NCBI GenBank assembly: GCA_015659035.1
Contig: DQNS01000076.1
Span: 1-33,733 of the forward strand
DNA from: Acidobacteriota bacterium
GTDB taxonomy: Bacteria > Acidobacteriota > Vicinamibacteria > Vicinamibacterales > UBA8438
Direction: 5' to 3'
DNA: 33,733 bases
The stretch's first letter is position 1; every line of letters begins with the position of its first letter. A program made the translations under genes and the position numbers. Below are positions 7,876 to 15,912 of this stretch, piece after piece. The notes under the pieces are model-generated. The model ran no database searches. It was not told where the DNA came from and worked only from the letters and a program-made list of their open reading frames with translations.

Positions 7876-8728
7876 AGCCCGCGAGCTGGAGCTGGCGGCT
7901 CGCTGCCGACACGAGGGCGGCCGCCGGTACGAGACCGACGATCTCGCTGTCGCGGATGCCGACCCCGAGCCGGTCCGCCTCACGCTGCACCGATTCGAAC
8001 ACCTGGTGGAGCGACGTCCGCTCGTAGTCGACAAGGTTGATCGACACCTGGACCACGTCCGGCTGATCCGTCCGCACCCCGATCGCCTTGACGGCCGCAA
8101 GGCCCCCGTCCGACGCGCGTACCGCCCGGGCGATCTGTCGGGCGATGTCGAGGTCGTCGGTCTTCAGATTCACGTTGTAGGCGATCAGCATGCGTCTCGC
8201 GCCGATGGCCGAGGCCCCGGCCGACGGATGTGGACGGGGCGGACCGAAGTCGGGGCGCCCTGTCTTCGCTCGCATCTTCTCCCTCAGTCCCTCGAACCCG
8301 CCGCGACGGATCGTTTCGAGCCGCCGCCGGTCCGGCACCCGTGCGGCGTCCTCGTAGAGGTAGACCGGGATGTCGAATCGTTCAGCGACCGCCGCGCCCA
8401 ACTCCGTGGCCACCGAGATGCAGACCGGCATGTCCGCTGGGTCCAGCGGCACCAGGGGCACGACGTCCACCGCTCCGATTCGGGGATGTTCGCCGGCATG
8501 AAACCGGAGGTCGATCCGCTCGAGGGCGGCCGCGTAGAGCGCCAGCAACGCCGTCCTCAGCGCCGCGCCTTCTCCAACCAGCGTGAAGACGGTTCGGTTG
8601 TGCGCGGCGTCGGAGGAGGCATCGAGCAGATCGACGCCGGGGCTGTCCGCCAGGGCGGCCGCCAGGGCCTCGATGACCTCGGGGCGCCGCCCCTCACTGA
8701 CGTTGGGGATCGCTTCTATCAGGCTCAC
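7835..8728 (-). CDS. ftcD: Glutamate formimidoyltransferase
   Basis: Moves a formimino group from formiminoglutamate to tetrahydrofolate, the last step of one histidine breakdown route. The 297-aa protein is the formiminotransferase part only; there is no cyclodeaminase domain, as in many bacteria. Family motifs: IPNVSEGRR at 7-15, and HAGEHPRIGAVDVVPLVPL at 77-95, where a His is the expected catalytic residue. No other histidine degradation genes (hutH, hutU, hutI) are in the window. GTG at 8728 has no ribosome binding site but lies 11 bases after a good -10 box, so the message may be leaderless. Its 3' end overlaps the NtrX-like gene by 41 bases, tail to tail. Confidence 0.94.
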   Translation of the reverse strand: MSLIEAIPNVSEGRRPEVIEALAAALADSPGVDLLDASSDAAHNRTVFTLVGEGAALRTALLALYAAALERIDLRFHAGEHPRIGAVDVVPLVPLDPADMPVCISVATELGAAVAERFDIPVYLYEDAARVPDRRRLETIRRGGFEGLREKMRAKTGRPDFGPPRPHPSAGASAIGARRMLIAYNVNLKTDDLDIARQIARAVRASDGGLAAVKAIGVRTDQPDVVQVSINLVDYERTSLHQVFESVQREADRLGVGIRDSEIVGLVPAAALVSAASRQLQLAGFTMDQILECRLAR

Positions 8729-8739
8729 ACGGCAGATAT

Positions 8740-8768
8740 AACATAGGGTGCCCTCGGGATCGTGTCAG
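8740..8768 (-). promoter_or_regulatory. Predicted sigma70-type promoter of ftcD
   Basis: On the minus strand, CTGACA (8763-8768, five of six matches to TTGACA) is followed after exactly 17 bases by TATGTT (8740-8745, four of six to TATAAT, with a further ATAT downstream). The GTG of ftcD is 11 bases beyond, so transcription would begin within a few bases of the start codon. Confidence 0.55.
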
Positions 8769-8840
8769 GTGGCCCAGACGGGCCGGTTAGTTCCCGTGTT
8801 GACGCTCATCCGAGGTGTGGCTCATAATCGCTCAGCGAGG

Positions 8841-9084
8841 GCCAGTCCCCGCGTAGCGGGGCTGCAAGACAAGCTTCTGCTAGCGAAGCTGAGGTCCGTT
8901 TTTCTCGCCGGCTTGAGGCTAGCAGTCCGTGGTGAAAAGACCGCGTCGCACCGAGATCGGTGATGCGCCGGTCTGGCAAGGCGCGCCGAGGGAGCATACC
9001 GGCAGTATTCGACCGAGAAGCAACGCCGGCAGGCGGGATGCAGCGCCGGTCGAATGCAGCGGGACTTTCACCACGGGCCGCTAG
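8841..9084 (-). repeat. CTAG mosaic 4: modules A-D-C (reverse orientation)
   Basis: Reversed module A at about 8841-8883 (hairpin CCCCGCGTAGCGGGGCT), a short module D at 8880-8922, and module C at 8919-9084. Shared CTAGs are at 8880-8883 and 8919-8922. This fills most of the 371-base gap between the divergent ftcD and the TPR gene. No B module is attached: the outer end of A lacks a clean CTAG. Confidence 0.8.
8919..9084. mobile_element. Module C, MITE-like element, copy 1 (166 bp)
   Basis: A short non-coding element with terminal inverted repeats of about 24 bp. The left end is CTAGCAGTCCGTGGTGAAAA and the right end is GGGACTTTCACCACGGGC followed by CGCTAG; the ends pair imperfectly. Inside is a second inverted pair, ATTCGACCG and CGGTCGAAT. 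The right half is nearly identical to the copy at 22056-22233. There is no open frame for a transposase, so movement would need one supplied elsewhere. Confidence 0.75.
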
Positions 9085-9099
9085 CGGCACCTCCTGCCT

Positions 9100-9960
9100 A
9101 TGGCCGATTCCGCACAGCGTGACGAGTCCCCCGCGGCTGATACCGGGGGCGCCGATCACGCGATCAAAATTGAACAGTTGCTCCTGTCGGGGCTCGATCA
9201 TTACTTTCGGGGACGGTTGGAGCGCGCCATCGACGTCTGGACACGGGTGCTGTTCCTGGATCGCAGCCACACCCGGGCCAGGGCATACATCGACCGGGCG
9301 CGGGCGGCGGTCGCCGAACGGGTCCGGGAATCTGAGGCGTTGCTGCACGCCGGTGTCGCAGCCTGTGACCGCGGTGACGTGGCCGAAGCGCGGACGTTGC
9401 TGACGACTGCAATCGCGCGCGGCGGCGCCCACGACGAAGCGTGGATGGTACAGGATCGGATCGAGCGGCTCGAGACGGCCGGCGGCGACGACCCGGTGGC
9501 AGCGGCCGCGCGCCGCCGCGCCGGCGCGCGGCGGGCGCGTCGCGGCGCGGTGACGTCGACCCACACCGGTCGCAGATTCCGCCTGCTCCCCTGGGTGCTG
9601 CTGATCGCACTGTTTACAGGCGTCACCGTGGCGTTGTATCTGGCCGGCTCCTGGGCTCAGCTCGTGCCGGTCCGGCTGGCGGACCAGACGGGCCTGGCGC
9701 CGGTCCCGCCGCGCGTGCCGCCGGCGCCACTGCCGGTGCTCTCTGTGCCGCAGCTCGCGCTGGAGCGGGCGAAGGCGCTGGTGGCCGACGGCCGACACGC
9801 GGAGGCGCTGGGCGTGCTGGCCTCGGTCGGTCTTGGCGACGAGTTGCGCAGAGACGTGGACGCGCTGCGCGCCGCGATCCAGCAAGAGATGTTGAGCCGG
9901 TTGCCGGAGATGACGGCAGGTGCGACTGCCGAGTACGCCGGCTCGCCGGACACAAGGTGA
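9100..9960 (+). CDS. TPR-repeat membrane-anchored protein
   Basis: A 286-aa protein of unknown function. Residues 25-125 form helical hairpins of TPR type (HYFRGRLERAIDVWTRVLFL and ACDRGDVAEARTLLTTAI), followed by an Arg/Ala-rich stretch (137-150), one membrane segment at about 161-183, a proline-rich linker (about 195-215) and another TPR-like piece (ALVADGRHAEALGVLASV). The arginine-rich side before the membrane segment suggests that the N-terminal TPRs are cytoplasmic. The ATG has no ribosome binding site; repeat module C ends 15 bases upstream and gives an in-frame TAG there. The stop overlaps the probable GTG of the RDD gene (GTGA). Confidence 0.75.
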   Translation: MADSAQRDESPAADTGGADHAIKIEQLLLSGLDHYFRGRLERAIDVWTRVLFLDRSHTRARAYIDRARAAVAERVRESEALLHAGVAACDRGDVAEARTLLTTAIARGGAHDEAWMVQDRIERLETAGGDDPVAAAARRRAGARRARRGAVTSTHTGRRFRLLPWVLLIALFTGVTVALYLAGSWAQLVPVRLADQTGLAPVPPRVPPAPLPVLSVPQLALERAKALVADGRHAEALGVLASVGLGDELRRDVDALRAAIQQEMLSRLPEMTAGATAEYAGSPDTR

Positions 9961-10715
9961 TCAACGACGATGGGCAGACGCGGGGTCCGGTCGTGACACG
10001 GACCGGCGCGGGCGCTGCCCGTCGTCGCGGCACGACGTCCGGCCGGGCCGAGGCGCGCGCGGTCCAGCCGCTCGCCACGAGATCCACGTTGCCGCTGTTT
10101 CCATCAGCCTCGGACGAGCATGGCCAGGACCAGCTTCGGCCTCGTGCGCCGCTCGGAGTGCGACGGCCGACACCGGCGGTGCCGCGTGTCCGGTCGCATG
10201 CGCCACGTCGGCGGTCGGAGCCGAGGCTGTTGTTCGAGAATTCCCAGTCGGTCGCGGCACGCGCGGGCCTGAAACCGCGGGCGGCGGCCCCCCTGGTGCG
10301 CCTGGCAGCGGGGCTACTCGACACGGTGCTGCTGGCTTCCCTCGATGCTGTCGTGATCGTGCTGACGCTCCGGCTGGGGGAGCTCGATCTGCAGTCGCTC
10401 GATACGCTGCCGGTGGCACCGCTGGCTGGCTTCCTGATCCTGCTCAACGGAGGGTATGTCGTCGTCCTCACCCTTGCCGGTGGGCAGACACTTGGCAAGA
10501 TGGCGTTCGGGGTGCGTGTGGTCGACAGGGCGGGGTGTCCCGTGACGACCTCGATCGCCGTGGTTCGGGCGCTCGGGTACCTGGTGTCGGTGCTGCCGCT
10601 CGGTCTGGGGGTCGTTTGGATGTTCCTCGACACTGACCGTCGCGCGTGGCACGACCGCCTGGCCGGCACCCGCGTGCTGATGATCTCTGGCAGGTTAGGG
10701 CCCGTAAGGCAATGA
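9957..10715 (+). CDS. RDD family membrane protein
   Basis: A 252-aa protein whose C-terminal part (from about 105) is an RDD domain (PF06271) with three hydrophobic segments. Typical pieces are VRLAAGLLDTVLLASLDAVV, GGQTLGKMAFGVRVVDRAG and DRRAWHDRLAGTRVL. The first 100 residues are polar, Arg/Pro-rich and of low complexity. RDD proteins are membrane proteins, some linked to sodium transport, but the function here is unknown. I chose GTG at 9957, which overlaps the upstream stop by four bases; GTG at 9993 is an alternative. The last five codons (GPVRQ) and the stop lie within the left arm of a 65-bp inverted repeat. Confidence 0.78.
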   Translation: MINDDGQTRGPVVTRTGAGAARRRGTTSGRAEARAVQPLATRSTLPLFPSASDEHGQDQLRPRAPLGVRRPTPAVPRVRSHAPRRRSEPRLLFENSQSVAARAGLKPRAAAPLVRLAAGLLDTVLLASLDAVVIVLTLRLGELDLQSLDTLPVAPLAGFLILLNGGYVVVLTLAGGQTLGKMAFGVRVVDRAGCPVTTSIAVVRALGYLVSVLPLGLGVVWMFLDTDRRAWHDRLAGTRVLMISGRLGPVRQ

Positions 10716-10762
10716 CAGTGTCATTCTGGCCGCCGATGCCACTGTTATTTCCTTACGGACCC
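10698..10762. repeat. 65-bp imperfect hairpin across the RDD stop codon
   Basis: Two 27-base arms (10698-10724 and 10736-10762) pair at 23 of 27 positions around an 11-base loop. The arms begin GGGCCCGTAAGG and, on the other strand, GGGTCCGTAAGG. The hairpin takes in the last codons and stop of the RDD gene and ends 17 bases before pgpA. There is no T-run after it, so it is not a normal terminator. It is unrelated to the CTAG modules. It could be a small palindromic mobile repeat or a processing or attenuation site. Confidence 0.8.
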
Positions 10763-10779
10763 TTGCGAAAAGACTCCAG

Positions 10780-11250
10780 ATGACGGGGTTGCTCCAGCGC
10801 GCTGCGATCGGGTTCGCCACGGTCGGGCCGTTCGGGTTTGCGCCGATTGCTCCGGGGACCGCCGGCTCGGTGGCCGGTCTGGCGCTGTTCTGGGCGGTTC
10901 GCTCGATGCGGTCGACGTGGCTCGAGGTCGCGGTGCTCCTGGTTGTGACGGTGGCGGGCGTGGCGGCGGCGTCCGCCGCCGAGACGAGGTATCGCCGCCG
11001 GGACCCCGGGCTGGTGGTCATCGACGAGGTGGCCGGCATGTTGATGACGCTGTTGGCTGTGCCGGTCGGGTTCACCGGCGCCGTGGTGGGGTTCTTCGCG
11101 TTTCGCCTGTTCGACATCGTCAAGCCGTTCCCGGCGCGACAGGCCGAACGGCTGCCGCGTGGATGGGGCGTGATGGCCGATGACCTCGTGGCCGGAATCT
11201 ATGCCCAGGGGTTGCTGCGTCTCGTCCTGTGGCTGGGGGTCCCGGCGTGA
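10780..11250 (+). CDS. pgpA: Phosphatidylglycerophosphatase A
   Basis: Membrane enzyme that removes phosphate from phosphatidylglycerol phosphate to give phosphatidylglycerol. At 156 aa it is the normal length, with four hydrophobic segments. The characteristic motifs are all present: GPFGFAPIAPGTAGS near 16-30, DPGLVVIDEVAGM near 75-87, FRLFDIVKPFPARQAE and GWGVMADDLVAGIYA. It belongs with plsY and gpsA of this window in phospholipid synthesis. The stop overlaps the GTG of cinA by four bases. Confidence 0.95.
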   Translation: MTGLLQRAAIGFATVGPFGFAPIAPGTAGSVAGLALFWAVRSMRSTWLEVAVLLVVTVAGVAAASAAETRYRRRDPGLVVIDEVAGMLMTLLAVPVGFTGAVVGFFAFRLFDIVKPFPARQAERLPRGWGVMADDLVAGIYAQGLLRLVLWLGVPA

Positions 11251-12560
11251 CCGGTTCCCCGTCGTCCGCCAGGCTGTCGACGGCGGAGATCATCGCAGTC
11301 GGTACCGAGTTGCTCACGCCGTTCCGGTCCGATACGAACTCGTTGTTCGTGACCGCCCGGCTGAACGAGTTGGGCATCGTGGTACGCCGCAAGTCGATTG
11401 TCGGTGATGACGCGGTCGACCTCGGGCGAGCTGTGCGGGATGCCCTCGACCGGGCGGACCTGCTCGTTGTCTGCGGTGGGCTCGGGCCGACCGACGACGA
11501 TCTCACCCGCGAGACGGTGGCCGCCGTGCTCGGTCGGACCCTAAGAGAGGACCCATCGATCGTCGAGCACCTGAGGACGCGGTTCGCCGCCCGGAAGTGG
11601 ACGATGCCGGAGAACAATCGGCGTCAGGCGTCGGTTCCGGACGAGGCGGTCGTGCTCGACAACCCGCGTGGCACGGCGCCGGGGCTGTGGCTGGAAACCG
11701 GAGACAGGGTCGTCGTGCTGTTGCCTGGGCCGCCGCGCGAGCTCGAGCCGATGTTCACGGCGCTGGCCCACACCCGACTCGCGAGCCGCGCGGCACCAGA
11801 GCGTCTGTACCGGCGTGTGTTGCGGGTGACGGGTCGCGGCGAGTCACACGTCGAAGAGATGACGCAACGTGTCTACGACCGGTGGCGACAGGTGGACCCG
11901 CCGGTGGGAACCACCGTGCTGGCGTCGCCTGGGCTCGTCGAGCTGCATCTGTCGACCCGTGCCGCCAGTCGGGAGGCGGCCCTCGGGGTGCTCGACGCTG
12001 CGACCGGTGAGCTGGCGGCGGTGTTGGGCAACCACCTCTTCAGCACGGACGGTCGGTCACTGTCGGAGGTGGTGGGCGAGCTGCTTCAGAGAGACGGCTT
12101 CCGGGTGGCGGTCGGGGAGTCGTGCACGGGTGGGCTGGTTACCGCCCGGCTCGTGGACATTCCGGGGAGCTCGAGCTATGTCGAAACCGGTGTGGTCGCC
12201 TACTCGAACGAGGTCAAGCGGAGGGTGCTCGGCGTTGATCCGGAGTTGCTGACGACCGAGGGCGCGGTCAGCGAAGCGGTTGCGGTGGCGATGGCGGAGG
12301 GGGCGCGGCGCGTGGGTGCCACCGACATCGGGATCGGGGTGACCGGGGTCGCCGGACCGGGAGGCGGAAGCGACGAGAAGCCGGTTGGCACCGTGTGCGT
12401 GGGGGTCGTAGGGCCGGGGAGCGAACAGGAAGCCAGAACGGCACAGTTTCCCGGTGACCGCGCTATGATCCGGCGGCTGGCTACGCAGACCGCGCTGGAT
12501 CTGCTGCGACGCGTGTTGCTGCGTCGAACGAGGGAGCGTGCGACTGTTCGCGGCGGTTGA
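11247..12560 (+). CDS. cinA: CinA: nicotinamide-nucleotide amidohydrolase with MoCF-like domain
   Basis: A 437-aa two-domain CinA protein. The N-terminal molybdopterin-binding-like (COG1058) domain runs to about 170 with AEIIAVGTELL and CGGLGPTDDDLTRET; the C-terminal amidase domain (about 275-430) has VAVGESCTGGLVTARLVDIP and TGVAGPGGGSDEKPVGTV, the family's deamidase region. It deamidates NMN to nicotinate mononucleotide in pyridine nucleotide recycling. I chose GTG at 11247, overlapping the pgpA stop (GTGA) and preceded by GGGGGT; the frame also allows a GTG at 11229. The end overlaps thpR by 23 bases. Confidence 0.94.
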   Translation: MTGSPSSARLSTAEIIAVGTELLTPFRSDTNSLFVTARLNELGIVVRRKSIVGDDAVDLGRAVRDALDRADLLVVCGGLGPTDDDLTRETVAAVLGRTLREDPSIVEHLRTRFAARKWTMPENNRRQASVPDEAVVLDNPRGTAPGLWLETGDRVVVLLPGPPRELEPMFTALAHTRLASRAAPERLYRRVLRVTGRGESHVEEMTQRVYDRWRQVDPPVGTTVLASPGLVELHLSTRAASREAALGVLDAATGELAAVLGNHLFSTDGRSLSEVVGELLQRDGFRVAVGESCTGGLVTARLVDIPGSSSYVETGVVAYSNEVKRRVLGVDPELLTTEGAVSEAVAVAMAEGARRVGATDIGIGVTGVAGPGGGSDEKPVGTVCVGVVGPGSEQEARTAQFPGDRAMIRRLATQTALDLLRRVLLRRTRERATVRGG

Positions 12561-13119
12561 TTTGGACGAGACGGCCCGGGCTGCGGCGGCCGGCAGCACC
12601 CACGCCCTCGCCACGCGGCTCGCCACGGCTGACGCACCCGCGCCGGTGCGCTGGGTCCCACCAGAGCAGTTGCACGTCACGCTCCGGTTTCTGGGAGAGG
12701 TGTCGGCGTGGCAGGCCGAGTCGGTGCGACGTGCGCTCGGCGTTCCCTGGAAGACCGGTGCCTTTAGCGCCGGCCTCGCCGACCTTGATTGTTTTCCTTT
12801 TTCCGGCGCGCCGCGTGTCATCTGGTTGGGTATGGACGAGGGGCGCGAGCAGATGGCCGCGCTGAAGGACGAGCTGGATGATCGGCTGGTGTCCATCGGG
12901 TTCGAGTCGGAGACGAGGCCCTTCCGGGCGCACCTCACGCTCGGGCGGGTCAACCGGCCGGTCGCGGTCTCGGGTCCCGAGCTTCGGGCCATACTCTCCG
13001 AGCATCGGCCCGAGACGGCGCGCTGGGTGGTAGACCGCGTGACGTTGTACGAGAGCCGTGTGTCGTCTCGGGGGGCAGCCCACCACGTCGTCGAGTCCAC
13101 GATGCTGGCACCGTCATGA
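12538..13119 (+). CDS. thpR: RNA 2',3'-cyclic phosphodiesterase (2'-5' ligase family)
   Basis: A 193-aa member of the 2H phosphoesterase family. Both catalytic HxT motifs are present: H46-V-T48 in LHVTLRFLGE and H132-L-T134 in AHLTLGR. The start MRLFAAVDL is typical for ThpR. It opens RNA 2',3'-cyclic phosphates and in vitro can join tRNA halves by 2'-5' links; the cellular role is uncertain. The GTG start lies inside cinA and the stop overlaps the plsY ATG (ATGA), so it is translationally coupled on both sides. Confidence 0.93.
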   Translation: MRLFAAVDLDETARAAAAGSTHALATRLATADAPAPVRWVPPEQLHVTLRFLGEVSAWQAESVRRALGVPWKTGAFSAGLADLDCFPFSGAPRVIWLGMDEGREQMAALKDELDDRLVSIGFESETRPFRAHLTLGRVNRPVAVSGPELRAILSEHRPETARWVVDRVTLYESRVSSRGAAHHVVESTMLAPS

Positions 13120-13697
13120 CCACGACGCTCGTCCTGGTCGGGTATCTGCTCGGCTCCATCCCGTTTGCGCTGCTGCTGGGCGGTGCCCAAGTACGGCGGC
13201 TCGGCAGCGGGAATCTCGGCGCGGCCAACGTGCTGCGCGTCCGGCGGATCTCGATCGCGCTGACGGTGCTGACGCTCGATGTTGCCAAGGGCTGCGCGGC
13301 CGTGTTGGTCGCGAGCGGTGTCAACGCGAGTGCGACGACCACCGCAGCGGTTGGTGGGGGCGCCATCCTCGGGCACGTCTATCCGATCTGGCTCCGCTTC
13401 AAGGGGGGCAAGGGCGTCGCCACCACGTTCGGGGTCTTCACGCTGCTGTCCCCCCTCGCCGCCGCGTGTGCGACCGGGGTGTTTGGCGTGGCGGTCTGCA
13501 CGACCCGGTATATTTCGGTCGGGTCGATGCTCGCGGTGGTGTCGTTGCCAGGGCTCGTATTCGTCACGAATGGTGATGCGTCAGCGATTGTCAGCGCGGT
13601 CGGTGCGGCCGGGCTGGTGGTGTTCCGACACCGCTCGAACCTCGTCAGGCTGCGAGCGGGCTCCGAGCATCGACTGGGACCACGAGCGGACGGCTGA
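13116..13697 (+). CDS. plsY: Glycerol-3-phosphate acyltransferase PlsY
   Basis: Polytopic membrane enzyme that transfers an acyl group from acyl-phosphate to glycerol 3-phosphate, the first step of phospholipid synthesis. The three loop motifs are present: GSIPFALLLGG near 10-20, GSGNLGAANVLR near 30-41, and GHVYPIWLRFKGGKGVAT near 88-105. It has five or so hydrophobic segments and is 193 aa, a normal length. The ATG overlaps the thpR stop. It fits with gpsA, 268 bases downstream, which makes its glycerol 3-phosphate substrate. Confidence 0.95.
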   Translation: MTTTLVLVGYLLGSIPFALLLGGAQVRRLGSGNLGAANVLRVRRISIALTVLTLDVAKGCAAVLVASGVNASATTTAAVGGGAILGHVYPIWLRFKGGKGVATTFGVFTLLSPLAAACATGVFGVAVCTTRYISVGSMLAVVSLPGLVFVTNGDASAIVSAVGAAGLVVFRHRSNLVRLRAGSEHRLGPRADG

Positions 13698-13965
13698 AAT
13701 CCTTCGTTTACGCATCTGGCTTCAGACGTCAGCCTTTGGGCTGCAGGCGGTCGCCGGCGAGTTCTCACAGACCCGCGCCGACCGGTCACACGTCGAAGGC
13801 GCGACTGTCGCGGGTCTGGCGGGACGATTTCATGGTCGCGGGCGCGATAGGGTGAGGGTAGTCGTGTCGCCCGCACGTCGTGTCAGTGGCCGCGTTGGGT
13901 CGAAGCCCGTAGTCTGTAGCCCGAAGCCTGAGAAACAATGAGAAAGAAGTGACGAAGGCAACTCG
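13698..13965. other. Intergenic spacer with an inverted repeat
   Basis: Spacer between plsY and gpsA. It holds a perfect 10-bp inverted repeat, CAGACCCGCG at 13768-13777 and CGCGGGTCTG at 13809-13818, with a 31-base loop. Near the end, GTAGTCTGTAGCCCGAAGCC (from 13909) is a low-complexity run resembling the purine-rich repeats elsewhere in the window. No gene or CTAG module seen. Confidence 0.45.
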
Positions 13966-14970
13966 ATGAGGGACGTTGCCGTGCTGGGCGCCGGTGGGTG
14001 GGGAACCGCCCTGGCGATTCATCTGGGTCGACTGGGCAAACCGGTGCGTCTCTGGGGGCGGGATCCGGCGCTTGTGGCACGGTTGTGCGAGGACCGCAGC
14101 AACCAGACGTATCTTCCCGGCGCCCGGCTGCCACCGTCGGTTGCCCCGACCGCGTCGCTAGAGGAGGCGCTCGGTGCGATTGACTGCGTCGTCGTGGCGG
14201 TACCGTCCCACGGCACACGAGAGCTGTTGCGTCGCGTGGCCCCGCTGTTGCGAGCGGATGCGACGATCGTCAGCGGCACGAAAGGGCTCGAGATCGGCAC
14301 CCTGAATCGCATGTCCGAGGTCATCGAGCAGGAGCTGGGCGCGTCCCGACCTGTGGCCGTGCTGTCGGGCCCGAGCTTCGGGGCCGAGGTCGCGAGGGGG
14401 ATGCCCACCGCGGTTCTGGTGGCCAGCCGCCGGGCGGACGTGGCGGCTACGGTTCAGGAGGAGTTCCGGGCTCCGTACTTCAGGCTCTATGCGAGCGACG
14501 ACGTCATCGGCGTCGAAGTCGGTGGCGCCATGAAGAACGTCATCGCGATCGCGGCCGGGGTGGTCGAGGGGCTGGGCCTGGGCCCGAACGCCTTGGCGGC
14601 ACTCATGACGCGCGGGCTGACGGAGATCTCCCGGCTGGCGTGCGCGTTGGGTGGGCGTCGTGAGACGCTGGCCGGGCTGAGCGGGCTCGGCGACCTGATC
14701 CTGACGTGTACGGGTGGCCTCAGCCGCAACCGGCACGTCGGCGTCGAGCTGGGCCGCGGCCGGCAGTTGCGCGAGATCCTCGGGAGCATGCAGACGGTGG
14801 CCGAGGGGGTCAAGACCACCGAAGCCGCGCTGGAGTTGGGTCGGCGGCATCAGGTAGATCTCCCAATCTCGACGCAGATGGGAGCGGTCTTGGCTGGCCG
14901 GACCAGGGCGAGGACCGCCGTCGAGGAGCTGATGCTGCGTCGCCAGCGGTCGGAAGCCGACGTCGAGTAG
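13966..14970 (+). CDS. gpsA: Glycerol-3-phosphate dehydrogenase [NAD(P)+]
   Basis: Reduces dihydroxyacetone phosphate to glycerol 3-phosphate for phospholipid synthesis. The 334-aa cytoplasmic protein has the N-terminal Rossmann motif GAGGWGTALAIHLG at about 7-20, the family signature VLSGPSFGAEVARGMPTA near 129-146, and the catalytic-domain stretch GGAMKNVIAIAAGVVEG, which carries the active-site lysine. ATG at 13966 is preceded by GAAGG at a slightly long distance. It lies 12 bases before ftsY on the same strand and so is probably co-transcribed with ftsY and the rib genes. Confidence 0.97.
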   Translation: MRDVAVLGAGGWGTALAIHLGRLGKPVRLWGRDPALVARLCEDRSNQTYLPGARLPPSVAPTASLEEALGAIDCVVVAVPSHGTRELLRRVAPLLRADATIVSGTKGLEIGTLNRMSEVIEQELGASRPVAVLSGPSFGAEVARGMPTAVLVASRRADVAATVQEEFRAPYFRLYASDDVIGVEVGGAMKNVIAIAAGVVEGLGLGPNALAALMTRGLTEISRLACALGGRRETLAGLSGLGDLILTCTGGLSRNRHVGVELGRGRQLREILGSMQTVAEGVKTTEAALELGRRHQVDLPISTQMGAVLAGRTRARTAVEELMLRRQRSEADVE

Positions 14971-14982
14971 TAGAGTGGAGCT

Positions 14983-15912
14983 GTGAGCTTCCTCGAACGG
15001 CTCCGTGCCGGTCTCAGGCGCACGACGGACCAGTTGGTCGGACGTTTCGACAGGCTCGACGCCGACCCAGCGACGCGCGTGGGGGTCGGGCCGGCGGCTG
15101 CGACCGCGTCGCTCGACACCCTGGACACCCTCGAAGAGATCTTGATCGAGGCCGATATCGGGGTGTCCGCCTCGAGGCGACTGCTCGACAGAGTGCGGGA
15201 CCACACCGGTGACGCGGACCTGCGGTCGGTCGTCAAACACGAGTTGCGCCGTCTGCTCGAAGCGCCGATCCCGGCGCCGGTGCGGGGAGGATGCCCGCGC
15301 GTCGTGTTGGTCGTCGGCGTGAACGGCACCGGCAAGACCACCACGGTGGGCCGCCTGGCCCGGCTGCTCGCCCTGTCCGGGCAACAGCCGGTGATCTGCG
15401 CCGCCGACACGTTCCGTGCGGCGGCCGTCGAGCAGCTGCAGGTCTGGGCGAGGCGCGCCGAGGCGGACTTCGTTCGGGCGCGTCCGGGCGCCGACCCGGC
15501 CGCCGTTGTCTTCGACGCGATCTCGGCGGGCAAGGCGCGTGGCCGCGACGTGGTCCTCGTCGATACCGCTGGACGCGTGCATACTCGTACCAACCTCATG
15601 AGCGAGCTCGACAAGATCCGCCGCGTCGCGGGACGCGCGGTCGACGGCGCGCCGCACGAGACCTTGCTCGTGCTCGATGCCACCGTCGGTCAGAACGGGC
15701 TGGCTCAGGCGCAAGCGTTTCTCGAGGCCGTGGGTGTGACGGGGGTCGTGCTGACGAAGCTGGATGGAACCGCGAAGGGCGGCATCGCGGTCGCGATCAC
15801 CGCGGAGCTGGGCGTGCCGATTCGCTATGTCGGTGTCGGGGAGCAACTGGACGATCTCGTGCCGTTCTCGGCGGCGGAATATGTGGAGGCCTTGTTCGAG
15901 CCGGCATGGTGA
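14983..15912 (+). CDS. ftsY: Signal recognition particle receptor FtsY
   Basis: SRP receptor GTPase that docks ribosome-nascent chain-SRP complexes at the membrane. At 309 aa it consists of the N and G domains only, without the acidic A domain of the E. coli protein; many bacteria have this short form. G1 is GVNGTGKT at 112-119, followed by the insertion-box region AADTFRAAAVEQLQVWA, then DTAGRVHT and TKLDGTAKGG. GTG at 14983 is preceded by GGAG. The stop overlaps the ribD start. Its partner ffh lies 3.2 kb downstream, with the rib genes between. Confidence 0.96.
   Translation: MSFLERLRAGLRRTTDQLVGRFDRLDADPATRVGVGPAAATASLDTLDTLEEILIEADIGVSASRRLLDRVRDHTGDADLRSVVKHELRRLLEAPIPAPVRGGCPRVVLVVGVNGTGKTTTVGRLARLLALSGQQPVICAADTFRAAAVEQLQVWARRAEADFVRARPGADPAAVVFDAISAGKARGRDVVLVDTAGRVHTRTNLMSELDKIRRVAGRAVDGAPHETLLVLDATVGQNGLAQAQAFLEAVGVTGVVLTKLDGTAKGGIAVAITAELGVPIRYVGVGEQLDDLVPFSAAEYVEALFEPAW

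Noticed and set aside
8919-9084. Module C as a small RNA or riboswitch for the TPR gene
   Set aside because: The second copy lies before an unrelated gene (trmD) and both have transposon-like inverted ends, so a mobile repeat explains them better. RNA expression was not excluded.
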